From: Algoriphagus litoralis
Lineage (GTDB): Bacteria > Bacteroidota > Bacteroidia > Cytophagales > Cyclobacteriaceae
DNA: 64,000 bases
Direction: 5' to 3'
Assembly: GCF_003259255.1 (NCBI RefSeq)
Contig: NZ_QGOL01000003.1
Span: 248,001-312,000 of the forward strand
Within the stretch, counting starts at the first letter, position 1. Each line of letters opens with the position of its first letter. Under the pieces are notes generated by a model. That model did no database searches and was not told the origin of the DNA. It saw only the letters and a program-made list of their open reading frames with translations. Of the stretch, positions 35,821 through 44,415 are shown one piece after another. The position numbers and the translations under genes were made by a program.

Positions 35821-37203
35821 TTAGTTAAGCGTCTTGATTTTGATGTTTTTGAAGCTCACTTCGTCGCCATGATCCTGAAGAAGAATATGACCTTCTGCCG
35901 CTTCACCAAAATTTTCCCAGATTTTATACTTGCTGATGGCTACCAAATCTCTGAATTCCTGTGAGCCACGGACATATTCGACGACTTTGACACCATTGAG
36001 GTAGTGCTCTACTTTATTGTCTGGATAGACCACTACACGGCCTTTGTTCCATTCGCCTATTGGCTTCATGAAACGCGGTTGTTTATTGGCCTTAATTAAG
36101 TCATACAACGAAGAAAGTGTACGATTCCCATCGATTCCCATCTTGGCGTCGGGATGCTTTTCATCGTCTAGAATCTGATATTCCAGACCAATAGCCGAGC
36201 CTTTGTTTCCTTCAGAAAGTGTGACAAAATATTTCAAACCGCTATTTGCGCCCTCAGTCAATTTGAATTCAAATGCTAGATCAAAGGCAGAAAACTTCTC
36301 CTCAGTCACAATATCTCCTGCATTTTGGGACTCGCTTCCGTCAGTTTTTGCAATGGTCAAAATTCCATCTTTTACACTCCATCCAGACTCAGGAAAGGTT
36401 TCCTTGTAGGCACCTTTCCATCCATCGCTAGTTTTACCGTTGAAAAGTAGTCTCCATCCATTTGCGATTTCATAATCTGTCAGCTCGTTGAGACGGTTAT
36501 TGACTACAAATAGGTCTTTATTGAACGATTGGGGCTGAAGATTCTCAGTTTGGATTTTAACATTTTTGAAATAAGTTTTTCTACCTGCTTCAGTAGAATC
36601 TCTTACGCTGTGCACTTGTAAGCCGATAAACCCATTTTTGTCCATGTCATCTACCACATAGGCGACTTCCTGTCCATTGATCCAGGTTTTGAGTTCGTCC
36701 CCGATCGCCTCTATTCTGTAGTGGTTGTATTCGCCCATTTTGAAAGCCGATTTAGCTTCTGGATTTAATTCCAAAGGATACAGCCAACCTCTTCTTGCCT
36801 CATCATAGATCCCGCCTGACCAGGCTCGCTCGGTCGGATCTGCTTCGATTTGATAGCCAAAAACCAGTCCCTTGCCGTCTCGGGCCGCTGGATCATATTG
36901 ACCTCGGGCCATCACTCCGGAATTGCTTGATAAATCTTCGATTTTAAGGTCAAGTTCCAGAATAAAATCACCATAGGTGGCTTCGGTGATCAGAAATGTG
37001 TTTGGCGAACCTGCAACGGAGGTGCCGATGATTTCCTCACCGACAACTTCATAAGGTGCAGTTCCCGCTACTACTTTCCATCCGCTGAGATCTTTGCCGT
37101 TGAATAGTTCGGTCCAATTATTTTCAGTTTTTGGTTCTTGGGAACAGCTGATCAGTGCAAGACTGGAAAGAAAGAAGAGACTCTTTCGTAGTGAATAGTT
37201 CAT
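35821..37203 (-). CDS. tandem DUF1080 (3-keto-glycoside-cleaving) lipoprotein
   Basis: A 460-aa lipoprotein (signal ends at about residue 20, LISC) with two DUF1080 (PF06439) concanavalin-like domains, about 28-215 and 245-458. Both begin with the family phrase: WTELFNGKDLSGWKV and WRLLFNGKTSDGWKG. FLITEATYGDFILELDLKIE and FDLAFEFKLTEGANSGLKYFV are matching strands, and YRIEAIGDELKTWINGQEV and KVEHYLNGVKVVEY the paired C-terminal parts. Members of this family cleave 3-keto-glycosides. With the adjacent exported oxidoreductase it could oxidise a sugar at C3 and then break the glycosidic bond. A predicted operator lies 75 nt upstream. Confidence 0.9.
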   Translation of the reverse strand: MNYSLRKSLFFLSSLALISCSQEPKTENNWTELFNGKDLSGWKVVAGTAPYEVVGEEIIGTSVAGSPNTFLITEATYGDFILELDLKIEDLSSNSGVMARGQYDPAARDGKGLVFGYQIEADPTERAWSGGIYDEARRGWLYPLELNPEAKSAFKMGEYNHYRIEAIGDELKTWINGQEVAYVVDDMDKNGFIGLQVHSVRDSTEAGRKTYFKNVKIQTENLQPQSFNKDLFVVNNRLNELTDYEIANGWRLLFNGKTSDGWKGAYKETFPESGWSVKDGILTIAKTDGSESQNAGDIVTEEKFSAFDLAFEFKLTEGANSGLKYFVTLSEGNKGSAIGLEYQILDDEKHPDAKMGIDGNRTLSSLYDLIKANKQPRFMKPIGEWNKGRVVVYPDNKVEHYLNGVKVVEYVRGSQEFRDLVAISKYKIWENFGEAAEGHILLQDHGDEVSFKNIKIKTLN

Positions 37204-37277
37204 TGAGTTTTGTTTTTTGGGTTGAAGTTAAAATTCCCCATAAATGCCACGGGGGACAACAGGTCCAATTTCCAATT

Positions 37278-37296
37278 TACGGAAACGATTGCGAGT
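37278..37296. promoter_or_regulatory. predicted LacI-type operator upstream of the DUF1080 operon
   Basis: TACGGAAACGATTGCGAGT, core CGGAAACGATTGCG at 37280-37293, differs from the uxaC site at one core base and from the susC site at one. It lies in the intergenic region divergent from the RNA methyltransferase gene. Confidence 0.75.
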
Positions 37297-37375
37297 ATTT
37301 TTTATAAAAATGGGATAAATGGTGCTTTGGAGCTTTTTATCGGAAAAACTCCCATCGACTTTCTTACTTTTGCGC

Positions 37376-38551
37376 ATGCTTGATTTTAACCAAAAAGTAA
37401 AAGTTTTCATCACCTGCAAGGATCGCTCGGTGAGCTATCTGGAGCAGGAAGTCCGTGAATTGGGTTTTGTGCCTACAGCTGTAATCCGAACAGGAATCGA
37501 ATTGCGAGCCAGCCTAGAGGATTGCATGGATCTCAATCTGCACTTGCGTACCGCCTCCCATGTGCTTTATGAGCTGAAATCATTTTACCTGCAAAATGCT
37601 GAGGATATCTACCGAAAATTCAAATCGATTCCTTGGGAAGAGTATTTGGATGTGGATGGGTACTTTTCGGTAAACTCAATAGCAGAAAATGAATCGATTA
37701 CCACTCCTTTGATTGTAAATGTCAAAGTAAAAGATGCGATTGTGGATCGGTTTCGGGAATTGAAGGGGAGGAGACCAGACTCAGGGTCTGATTTTTCAGG
37801 ATTGGTGATTCAGGTGTATTGGAAAGAAACTCAGGCCTCCGTTTACCTAAATACCTCCGGTGAAACCCTAGCCAAGCATGGCTACCGCAAGATTCCCGGA
37901 AAAGCTCCCATGATGGAAGCTTTGGCAGCGGCGACCATCTATGCCACCGAGTGGAATACACGAGTGCCATTTATCAATCCGATGTGCGGATCGGGGACTT
38001 TGGCCATAGAGGCGGCTTTGATGGCCACTAAGCGGTACCCTGGATTGTTTCGGGATCAGTATGCATTTCAGCATATTTTGGGCTATCAGGAAGAGGCTTT
38101 TCTGGCAAAAAAGAAAAAACTAGAAAGTAAAATCGTAGAGGCTATAGAAGTGAAAATCATTGCTTCAGATATTTCCCTTCAAGCCATCTCTTTTGCTATG
38201 GAAAATGCAGCCTATGCGGGTGTTGACCATATGATAGAATTCCAGACCTGTGATTTTGCTGAAACCGAGATCCCAGAAAAACCTCGGGGCGTGATCATGT
38301 TCAATCCAGAATATGGCGAACGTTTAGGTGAAAACGATGAATTGGAAATCACCTACAAGCGTATGGGGGACTTCATGAAGCAAAAGTGTGCTGGATACAG
38401 AGGATATATTTTCACCGGAAACTTGGAATTGGCAAAGAAGGTAGGGTTGAAGGCCAGTCGGAGAATTGAGTTTTGGAATGGTACGATAGATTGCCGACTC
38501 CTGAAATATGAATTGTTTGAAGGGAGCAGAGAGCCAAGAAGAGAAAAGTAG
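37376..38551 (+). CDS. THUMP-domain class I RNA N2-guanine methyltransferase
   Basis: A 391-aa methyltransferase of the RlmL/RlmKL group (once called adenine-specific DNA methylase). The N-terminal ferredoxin-like and THUMP region (1-165) binds RNA. The SAM site is in INPMCGSGTLAIEAALMA (about 199-216), with IIASDISLQAISFAMENA and the catalytic NPEYGERLG (N-P-x-Y). It probably modifies 23S rRNA. The start is set at ATG 37376, because the longer frame reaches into the promoter region. Independent of the uronate locus on the other strand. Confidence 0.9.
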   Translation: MLDFNQKVKVFITCKDRSVSYLEQEVRELGFVPTAVIRTGIELRASLEDCMDLNLHLRTASHVLYELKSFYLQNAEDIYRKFKSIPWEEYLDVDGYFSVNSIAENESITTPLIVNVKVKDAIVDRFRELKGRRPDSGSDFSGLVIQVYWKETQASVYLNTSGETLAKHGYRKIPGKAPMMEALAAATIYATEWNTRVPFINPMCGSGTLAIEAALMATKRYPGLFRDQYAFQHILGYQEEAFLAKKKKLESKIVEAIEVKIIASDISLQAISFAMENAAYAGVDHMIEFQTCDFAETEIPEKPRGVIMFNPEYGERLGENDELEITYKRMGDFMKQKCAGYRGYIFTGNLELAKKVGLKASRRIEFWNGTIDCRLLKYELFEGSREPRREK

Positions 38552-38638
38552 CCAAAGACCTGAGGAAATCCTTTCGATGGAATAAAGGATTTACTTATCA
38601 GTAGTAAAGAAGACAGCACTAGTAAACTGCCAACCGAG

Positions 38639-39346
38639 ATGAATATTCAATATTTTTCAAATTTCCTTGACATGAGCAAGGCTGGATTTGAGATCGTGAG
38701 GTCTGAAATCGAGAAAAAGCCTGATTTATTGTTCTGCGTGGCTAGTGGTGGCTCACCTTCTGGATTGTATGCAGAGATGGTCAGTCATCAAAAACAAAAT
38801 CCCGGGTTTTGCTCCAGACTTCAAGTGGTAAAGTTGGATGAATGGGGAGGATTGGAACCGGGCTCCACGTTTACATCAGAAGTGGACGTGCAGACTAAAT
38901 TTATTCAGCCATTAGGAATTGCTGCAGATCGATATCTGACAATAGATCCGTTTACTCCAAATCCTTCTGAGGAATGTGAACGTATGAAAACAGCGCTCGA
39001 AAAGTCTCCCGTGGACATTTGTATATTAGGGATAGGAGTAAATGGACATATTGCGCTAAATGAACCTTCGGATGTATTCCAGCTTGGATTTCATGTCGCT
39101 GAATTGGCTGGGTCTACCTTAGCCAATGGGATGATTAAATCGTTAAAACAGCCACCGACTTTTGGAATGACAATGGGAGTGGGGGAGATTTTGAAGTCTA
39201 AAAAGATCTTGTTGTTTATTTCTGGTTCAGGAAAGAAAGATGCATTCCAAAAGTTGCTAAATCCCGAAATCAATTTTCAATTTCCAGCTTCGTTCCTTTG
39301 GCTGCATCCCAATGTCGATGTTCTGGTCGATAAAAGTGTGATTTGA
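38639..39346 (+). CDS. NagB-family sugar-phosphate isomerase/deaminase
   Basis: A 235-aa protein of the glucosamine-6-phosphate deaminase superfamily. CVASGGSPSGLY binds phosphate, KLDEWGGLEPG carries the catalytic Asp, and ILGIGVNGHIALNEPSD the ring-opening His and Glu. The WGGL after the LDE is the pattern of galactosamine-6-phosphate isomerases rather than canonical NagB. It would feed amino-sugar phosphates into glycolysis. No other amino-sugar gene is near. Confidence 0.85.
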   Translation: MNIQYFSNFLDMSKAGFEIVRSEIEKKPDLLFCVASGGSPSGLYAEMVSHQKQNPGFCSRLQVVKLDEWGGLEPGSTFTSEVDVQTKFIQPLGIAADRYLTIDPFTPNPSEECERMKTALEKSPVDICILGIGVNGHIALNEPSDVFQLGFHVAELAGSTLANGMIKSLKQPPTFGMTMGVGEILKSKKILLFISGSGKKDAFQKLLNPEINFQFPASFLWLHPNVDVLVDKSVI

Positions 39347-39396
39347 TTTGAAAAGCAGGTTTTATTAGAGGAAAATAAGTTTTTGTGGCGTTCAGC

Positions 39397-40161
39397 TTAC
39401 TTGCATGTTTCATTCGTAGTCAGAAAATACCGTCTTCCGTTGCCTATCAGCTCATTTTCCGAACTCCCCTGTGATAGAATGATCTCGAAATTTTCACCTT
39501 TTTGAGTATAAATGAGCAATCCTAGCTCATTTCCGATGGCGCTTACCTCCCATGTCCCAAAATCTTCGTCTTTTACTGATTGGGAAAATTCTCCACTGAG
39601 GTAGCTGTAATACGAATAGTAGTAAAAAGTACCGTCACTGCACAAATCAAAAAACTTCTTATCCGAACCTCCATTAGCAGTGTGAAGGTAAAGCAATCTT
39701 TTTCCGGCGATTCGTTGGTGAACTTGTCGAGTCGACTCGGTTTCGATTCTTGGTTTTGGATGGTTTGAAGATGGATTTGGAGCGGTTTCCGTTGGTTTAG
39801 AAATCAATTGTGACAAATCAGCGCTTATTTCTGAAGTTTTAGATAATGGAATATCGTACCCCTCAGAGGTCAGGAGGTATTGTCCCATAATTCTCGAAAT
39901 CGTAAACTGAACCAGATTGCCGTTAAAATTGTAAGACCCTGAAAGTACACCGAGAAAAGGCCGCGCCGCACCTAGGTAAAGTTGATCATTGGTCATGAAT
40001 TGCACTTCAAAGGTTTGTTCCATTTTTTTGACAGACAAAGAAAGCTCGAGAATGTCTGTGCTTTGGTAGGTACCGGAGAATTTGGTTTCTGGTGATTCCT
40101 GCGAAAAAACCTCAGCGGCTAAGGCTAGTAAAAGAAAGACAAAAGTGAGCAGAGTTTTCAT
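39397..40161 (-). CDS. hypothetical exported protein
   Basis: A 254-aa protein with a signal peptide (MKTLLTFVFLLLALAAEVFS) starting at ATG 40161; an upstream TTG two codons earlier is less likely. The mature part has an N-terminal beta-rich domain, a Ser/Pro/Thr-rich linker (about 125-145), and a C-terminal domain with GKRLLYLHTANGGSDKKFFDLCSDGTFYYYSYYSY, typical of lipocalin-like stress proteins. Two Cys flank the last domain. I do not recognise the function. Confidence 0.65.
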   Translation of the reverse strand: MKTLLTFVFLLLALAAEVFSQESPETKFSGTYQSTDILELSLSVKKMEQTFEVQFMTNDQLYLGAARPFLGVLSGSYNFNGNLVQFTISRIMGQYLLTSEGYDIPLSKTSEISADLSQLISKPTETAPNPSSNHPKPRIETESTRQVHQRIAGKRLLYLHTANGGSDKKFFDLCSDGTFYYYSYYSYLSGEFSQSVKDEDFGTWEVSAIGNELGLLIYTQKGENFEIILSQGSSENELIGNGRRYFLTTNETCK

Positions 40162-40330
40162 TGGCAAATTTTAAAAAAAAGAACTGTAATGTATTTACGT
40201 GCAAGCTTTTACAAGCTACTAATTGTGAGGATCAAAAGCAGATTCCGGAATGAATTATTTGTGAATATCCCTCTTTGATTCAGTAAAAAATGAAAAGTTC
40301 GACTTAGCGGTTTTTTTATTCTTGAGCCTT

Positions 40331-40365
40331 AAAAACAAAAAAGCCTTAGATTTCTCTAAGGCTTT
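40331..40365 (-). terminator. terminator of the tRNA-Asp array
   Basis: AAAGCCTTAG (40340-40349) and CTAAGGCTTT (40356-40365) form a 10-bp stem, with a T run on the minus strand, 4 nt beyond the last tRNA. Confidence 0.8.
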
Positions 40366-40368
40366 AAG

Positions 40369-40442
40369 CGGAATGGACGGGACTCGAACCCGCGACCTCC
40401 TGCGTGACAGGCAGGCATTCTAACCAGCTGAACTACCACTCC
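40369..40442 (-). tRNA. tRNA-Asp (GTC), distal copy
   Basis: A 74-nt cloverleaf on the minus strand. The acceptor stem GGAGTGG pairs with CCATTCC (one G-T), the anticodon arm is CCTGC-CTGTCAC-GCAGG with anticodon GTC, the T arm is GCGGG-TTCGAGT-CCCGT, and the discriminator is G. No CCA is encoded. Identical in sequence to the copy at 40550. Confidence 0.97.
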
Positions 40443-40447
40443 AATTT

Positions 40448-40520
40448 TTTTGAGTCATTAACTCCAACTAGCGACCTTCCCGATAAGTCGGGACATTCTA
40501 ACCAGCTGAACTACCACTCC
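40448..40520 (-). pseudogene. decayed tRNA-Asp-like copy B
   Basis: The first 27 nt (acceptor 5' strand, D arm, to G26) equal the true tRNA-Asp. The anticodon arm is replaced by a palindrome TCCCGA-CTTA-TCGGGA, AGGTCGC follows as in the tRNA, and the T arm and acceptor 3' strand no longer pair. It cannot fold as a cloverleaf. Confidence 0.8.
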
Positions 40521-40549
40521 TAATGGTTTAACTATAATTTAATCGTATG

Positions 40550-40623
40550 CGGAATGGACGGGACTCGAACCCGCGACCTCCTGCGTGACAGGCAGGCATT
40601 CTAACCAGCTGAACTACCACTCC
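40550..40623 (-). tRNA. tRNA-Asp (GTC), proximal copy
   Basis: Same 74-nt sequence and folding as the copy at 40369. It lies between the two decayed copies, in one presumed transcript running from about 40712 to 40331. Confidence 0.97.
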
Positions 40624-40639
40624 ATTTTGTTTGTACTAT

Positions 40640-40712
40640 TTTAGAACGTTAATCTCGAACCAGCGACCTTCCCGACGTGTCGGGACATTCTAACCAGCTG
40701 AACTACCACTCC
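40640..40712 (-). pseudogene. decayed tRNA-Asp-like copy A
   Basis: The first 27 nt match tRNA-Asp and the anticodon arm is a palindrome TCCCGA-CACG-TCGGGA. AGGTCGCTGGTTCGAG keeps more of the T arm than copy B, but the acceptor 3' strand (GTTCTAA region) has lost all pairing. Confidence 0.8.
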
Positions 40713-40918
40713 GTTTGTTACTTCTCGTTTGAAGTGGTGCAAAGGTATGGATTTGATCTTTTTCTGCAATACAAGAAATTAATATTTTTCAAAGCTGCTT
40801 CTATATGGTTAGGATTCAGTTGAATAATTTTTAAATCAATAGAAAGTGATTAGTCATCGATCTGAGGTTTGTCACTATGGGATAATCCTTATCTTTGTCC
40901 CTTCCAAAAATCAACAAA

Positions 40919-41866
40919 ATGGTATTAGAATTTGAGAAACCCATTGCTGATTTAGAGCAAAAACTACAGGAAATGAAAGACCTTGCCAAAGGTCGAAACA
41001 TTGATCTGACCAGTGATATTGAGTCTTTAGAAGATAAAATTCTTGCTTTGAAAAAAGAGACTTTTGAAAATCTCACCCGCTGGCAGCGAGTGCAGCTATC
41101 CAGGCATGCAGATAGACCGTATGCGCTGGATTACATCTATGAGATCACCAATGATTTCATCGAGCTTCACGGAGATCGCAGTGTGAAAGATGACAAAGCA
41201 ATGGTTGGTGGATTAGGTGATATTGATGGCCGCACAGTGATGTTTATCGGTCAGCAAAAAGGCCGAAACACCAAGCAGCGTCAAGAGCGAAACTTCGGAA
41301 TGGCCAATCCGGAAGGTTACCGTAAGGCACTTCGGCTGATGAAAATGGCTGAGAAATTTGGTAAACCAATCGTCACTCTGATTGATACTCCAGGAGCATT
41401 TCCTGGTTTGGAAGCTGAAGAAAGAGGACAAGGGGAGGCGATAGCAAGAAATCTTAAAGAGATGTTTATGCTGAAAGTGCCTGTCATTTGTATTATCATC
41501 GGTGAAGGTGCATCAGGCGGGGCGTTGGGTATTGCGATAGGAGATCGGGTATTCATGTTGGAAAACACTTGGTATTCTGTAATTTCTCCTGAGTCTTGTT
41601 CATCGATCCTTTGGAGATCTTGGGATTACAAGGAGCAAGCTGCCGAAGCGCTGAAGCTTACTGCCAAGGATATGAAAGGCAACGGACTCATTGATGATAT
41701 CATTCCTGAACCACTTGGCGGAGCACATAGAGACCTGAAATGGATGGGCAAAACGATTAAAGAAACCATCATTCAGTCCCTAAAAGAACTCGACAAACAG
41801 AAACCTGAAAAACGGATTGAAAACCGAATCGAGAAATTCTGTTCCATGGGCGTAGTTGTGGAGTGA
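40919..41866 (+). CDS. accA: acetyl-CoA carboxylase carboxyltransferase, alpha subunit
   Basis: The alpha chain of the carboxyltransferase making malonyl-CoA, first step of fatty-acid synthesis, 315 aa. The start is ATG 40919 ([16 protein letters not shown]), followed by the helical N-terminal region. The crotonase-like core has [72 protein letters not shown] and [17 protein letters not shown]. It stands alone with its own terminator; accD is not in the window. Confidence 0.97.
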   Translation: MVLEFEKPIADLEQKLQEMKDLAKGRNIDLTSDIESLEDKILALKKETFENLTRWQRVQLSRHADRPYALDYIYEITNDFIELHGDRSVKDDKAMVGGLGDIDGRTVMFIGQQKGRNTKQRQERNFGMANPEGYRKALRLMKMAEKFGKPIVTLIDTPGAFPGLEAEERGQGEAIARNLKEMFMLKVPVICIIIGEGASGGALGIAIGDRVFMLENTWYSVISPESCSSILWRSWDYKEQAAEALKLTAKDMKGNGLIDDIIPEPLGGAHRDLKWMGKTIKETIIQSLKELDKQKPEKRIENRIEKFCSMGVVVE

Positions 41867-41884
41867 GAACTTGAAAATTTGATG

Positions 41885-41922
41885 TTTCGACTACTGTCAC
41901 ACAGAGCGTAGTGGAAGTGTCA
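41885..41922. repeat. short intergenic repeat of the Bacteroidota GAGCG-x-GTxGAAG type
   Basis: The stretch CTGTCACACAGAGCGTAGT followed by GGAAGTGTC resembles the widespread intergenic sequence of the form TGTCAC-CTGAGCG-AGTCGAAG seen in many Bacteroidota genomes (recalled, not searched). Only one copy is seen here. Confidence 0.4.
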
Positions 41923-41967
41923 ACACTAGAATTAGAGATTGCGGGAACGCATATACTTTAAATAACA

Positions 41968-42012
41968 CTAAAAGCAATCTATCCACCCTGGGAAAGGTTG
42001 CTTTTAGTTTTT
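41968..42012 (+). terminator. intrinsic terminator of accA
   Basis: CTAAAAGCAA (41968-41977) and TTGCTTTTAG (41998-42007) pair over 10 bp around a 20-nt loop, followed by five T. Confidence 0.7.
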
Positions 42013-42035
42013 AACCCAAAAAGATCAAACCCAAA

Positions 42036-42878
42036 ATGGAATTATACAGCGTCAATACGGGGTTTTTTAAGTTGGATGGTGGTGCAATGTTTGGAGTTGT
42101 TCCCAATACGCTCTGGTCACGAACAAATCCCGCTGACGAAAATAACCTTTGTACCTGGGCAATGCGGAGCCTGCTAGCAGTAGATGGGGATCGCATTGTG
42201 TTGATAGACAATGGAATAGGTGATAAGCAGGACGCTAAATTTTTCTCTAATTATTTCCTTCATGGTGATGATTCTCTGAAAGGAAACCTTCAAAAACTTG
42301 GGGTCAGTTTCCATCAAATCACAGACAATTTCCTGACCCACCTGCACTTTGACCATTGTGGGGGTGGAGTAAGCTATGGATCACATGGTCAATACGAAAT
42401 GACTTTCCCACGGGCTACTTATTGGTCCAATGCTGAGCATTGGAAATGGGCAACAATACCTAATCCTAGGGAAAAGGCTTCTTTTCTCACAGACAACATC
42501 CTACCCATGCAAGAATTGGGACAATTGCAGTTTTTGGACTTGGGTCAAAAAAGTCTGTTTCCCGGATTTGACTTCATAACTGCTGATGGACATACCGATA
42601 AACAGATGCTTCCTAAGATCAAATACAAAGGGAAAACGGTCGTTTTTATGGCGGATTTGCTTCCCTCAGTTGGTCATATTCCCTTACCTTATGTAATGGG
42701 GTATGATACACGACCTTTGCTCACCATGAGCGAAAAGCAGACCTTCCTAGAGGAAGCTGCTCGGGAGGAATACATTCTTTTTCTCCAACACGATCCGGTC
42801 AATGAATGCTGTACAGTGAAAATGACTGACAAAGGAGTACGACTTGACCAAACCTTCAGACTCGATGAAATCGAGTAA
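42036..42878 (+). CDS. MBL-fold metallo-hydrolase
   Basis: A 280-aa metallo-beta-lactamase-fold hydrolase. The di-metal motif THLHFDHCGGG (H-x-H-x-D-H) lies at about residues 103-113, TADGHTDKQM supplies a later His, and FLQHDPVNECC the last His. LLAVDGDRIVLIDNGIGDK is a family-typical N-terminal block. It is probably a soluble esterase or lactonase-type enzyme. The substrate is unknown. Confidence 0.87.
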   Translation: MELYSVNTGFFKLDGGAMFGVVPNTLWSRTNPADENNLCTWAMRSLLAVDGDRIVLIDNGIGDKQDAKFFSNYFLHGDDSLKGNLQKLGVSFHQITDNFLTHLHFDHCGGGVSYGSHGQYEMTFPRATYWSNAEHWKWATIPNPREKASFLTDNILPMQELGQLQFLDLGQKSLFPGFDFITADGHTDKQMLPKIKYKGKTVVFMADLLPSVGHIPLPYVMGYDTRPLLTMSEKQTFLEEAAREEYILFLQHDPVNECCTVKMTDKGVRLDQTFRLDEIE

Positions 42879-42979
42879 ATCTGAGATACTTTCTATTGAT
42901 ATGATTAGTAGCTTAGTGAGATTCTCCAGAGGAAAAATAGGGAAAGGCCATATGGCTTATTAAAACAGATTGTACTCCT

Positions 42980-43783
42980 ATGAAATCTAAATTGAAAGTC
43001 GGAATAGCACTGTCAGGTGGAGGCATTCGCGGTATTTCCCATTTGGGAGTCCTGAAAGCCCTGAATGAAATCGGGATTGTACCTTCCAAGATCTCCGGAA
43101 CTTCAGCAGGAGCTATTGTGGGTGCCATGTTTTGCCAGGGATACCAGCCGGAGGAAATCCTAAAAATCATTCTGGAGACCAATTATTTCAAGTTTATGCG
43201 CCCTGCCATTTCTTGGAATGGGATTTTGAAAATGGAGAGTATTGGAGAATTGTATAAACTATACCTTCCCCACAACGACTTTGCGCAGCTTAAAATAGAA
43301 TTAGCCGTAGCTGCTACGGATATTCAGCGCGGCAAGGTGGTCTATTTTGATGAGGGTGAACTGATCAAGCCGATCATGGCTTCGAGCAGCATTCCAGGGA
43401 TGTTTGAGCCGATTCTGATCAATAAGAAGCATCTGGTCGATGGAGGTGTGTTAAACAATCTTCCCGTCGAACCGCTGGAGGGCATTTGTGATTATGTCAT
43501 TGGGGTCAATTGCAATCATTTGCCTGAGGAAAGTAACATCAGCAATATGAAAAAACTGATCGAGCGTGCGGTGATCATGTCGATGAATTACAATGTCTAC
43601 AGCCGAAAGGCAAAATGTGACTACTTTATCGAAGCACCGGGATTGGGAAAATACGGTGTTTTTGACATTAAAAAAGCACCCGAGCTATTTCAGGCTGGCT
43701 ATGACCATGCAATGAAAGTGATCGAGCAAAATCCTTCAATTTTAGATTTAGCCAAACCCAAAGCAAAACATTTATCCGTATGA
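42980..43783 (+). CDS. patatin-like phospholipase
   Basis: A 267-aa serine lipase of the patatin family, releasing fatty acids from lipids. The oxyanion motif GGGIRGISHLGVLKAL is near residue 14, the nucleophile is Ser in GTSAGAIVG, and the dyad Asp is in VDGGVLNNLP. There is no signal peptide, so action is cytosolic or at the inner face of the membrane. Its stop overlaps the start of the PlsC-type acyltransferase gene by 4 nt, so the two are probably translated together. Confidence 0.93.
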   Translation: MKSKLKVGIALSGGGIRGISHLGVLKALNEIGIVPSKISGTSAGAIVGAMFCQGYQPEEILKIILETNYFKFMRPAISWNGILKMESIGELYKLYLPHNDFAQLKIELAVAATDIQRGKVVYFDEGELIKPIMASSSIPGMFEPILINKKHLVDGGVLNNLPVEPLEGICDYVIGVNCNHLPEESNISNMKKLIERAVIMSMNYNVYSRKAKCDYFIEAPGLGKYGVFDIKKAPELFQAGYDHAMKVIEQNPSILDLAKPKAKHLSV

Positions 43784-44340
43784 TGAAGTCCCTTTCCAAA
43801 TTCGTTTTTTGGATCTCAGGTTGGTCATTGAACAACAATTGGCCAGAAGGTCTAAAAAAGGCTGTTCTAATAGCCATCCCCCATACGTCCAATTGGGACA
43901 TTTTATATGCTCGGGCTGCCTTTTTCCTGATGGATATTCCGGTGCGTTTCACTATCAAAAAAGAGGTAATGGTCGGCCCTTTGGGTTGGCTGCTGAAAGG
44001 ACTCGGAGCTATTGCCATTGACCGAAAGCGGACCCCGGGTGGTCGGCAGCAAACCTATACCGAGGCAATGGTCAATATGCTGAATGAACGGGACGAGCTC
44101 GTCATCATGGTGACTCCCGAGGGGACTCGAAGTGCGGTAAAGAAATGGAAATCAGGTTTTTACCACATTGCTCTTGGAGCAAATGTTCCGATCATTGTTG
44201 GATACTTGGATTATAAGAAAAAGGAAGCTGGTATCGGCCCTTGTATCTATCCAAATGGAGACATGGATGGACAAATAGAAGAACTAAAAGCATTTGGAAG
44301 GACGGTCACAGGGAAACATCCTGAAAAAGGAATTATTTGA
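43780..44340 (+). CDS. PlsC-family lysophospholipid acyltransferase
   Basis: A 186-aa acyltransferase with the H-x4-D motif in IPHTSNWDILYA, FTIKKEVMVGPLGWLLKGLGAIAIDRKR and the substrate-binding TPEGTRSAVKKWKSGFYHIAL (EGTR). It is shorter than typical PlsC but has all catalytic parts, and resembles short Bacteroidota acyltransferases. ATGA overlap with the patatin gene suggests a deacylation-reacylation pair (inference). Confidence 0.88.
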   Translation: MMKSLSKFVFWISGWSLNNNWPEGLKKAVLIAIPHTSNWDILYARAAFFLMDIPVRFTIKKEVMVGPLGWLLKGLGAIAIDRKRTPGGRQQTYTEAMVNMLNERDELVIMVTPEGTRSAVKKWKSGFYHIALGANVPIIVGYLDYKKKEAGIGPCIYPNGDMDGQIEELKAFGRTVTGKHPEKGII

Positions 44341-44368
44341 AATTTAAGGCAGGAAAAAGGAATACGAG

Positions 44369-44406
44369 GGGCTGAGGATTGGAAAACCATTACCAAAGCT
44401 CAGCCC
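44369..44406. terminator. bidirectional hairpin between PlsC and msrB genes
   Basis: GGGCTGAG (44369-44376) and CTCAGCCC (44399-44406) pair over 8 bp, with T-rich DNA on the plus side and A-rich on the other. A terminator for both converging genes. Confidence 0.55.
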
Positions 44407-44415
44407 ATTTTCATT

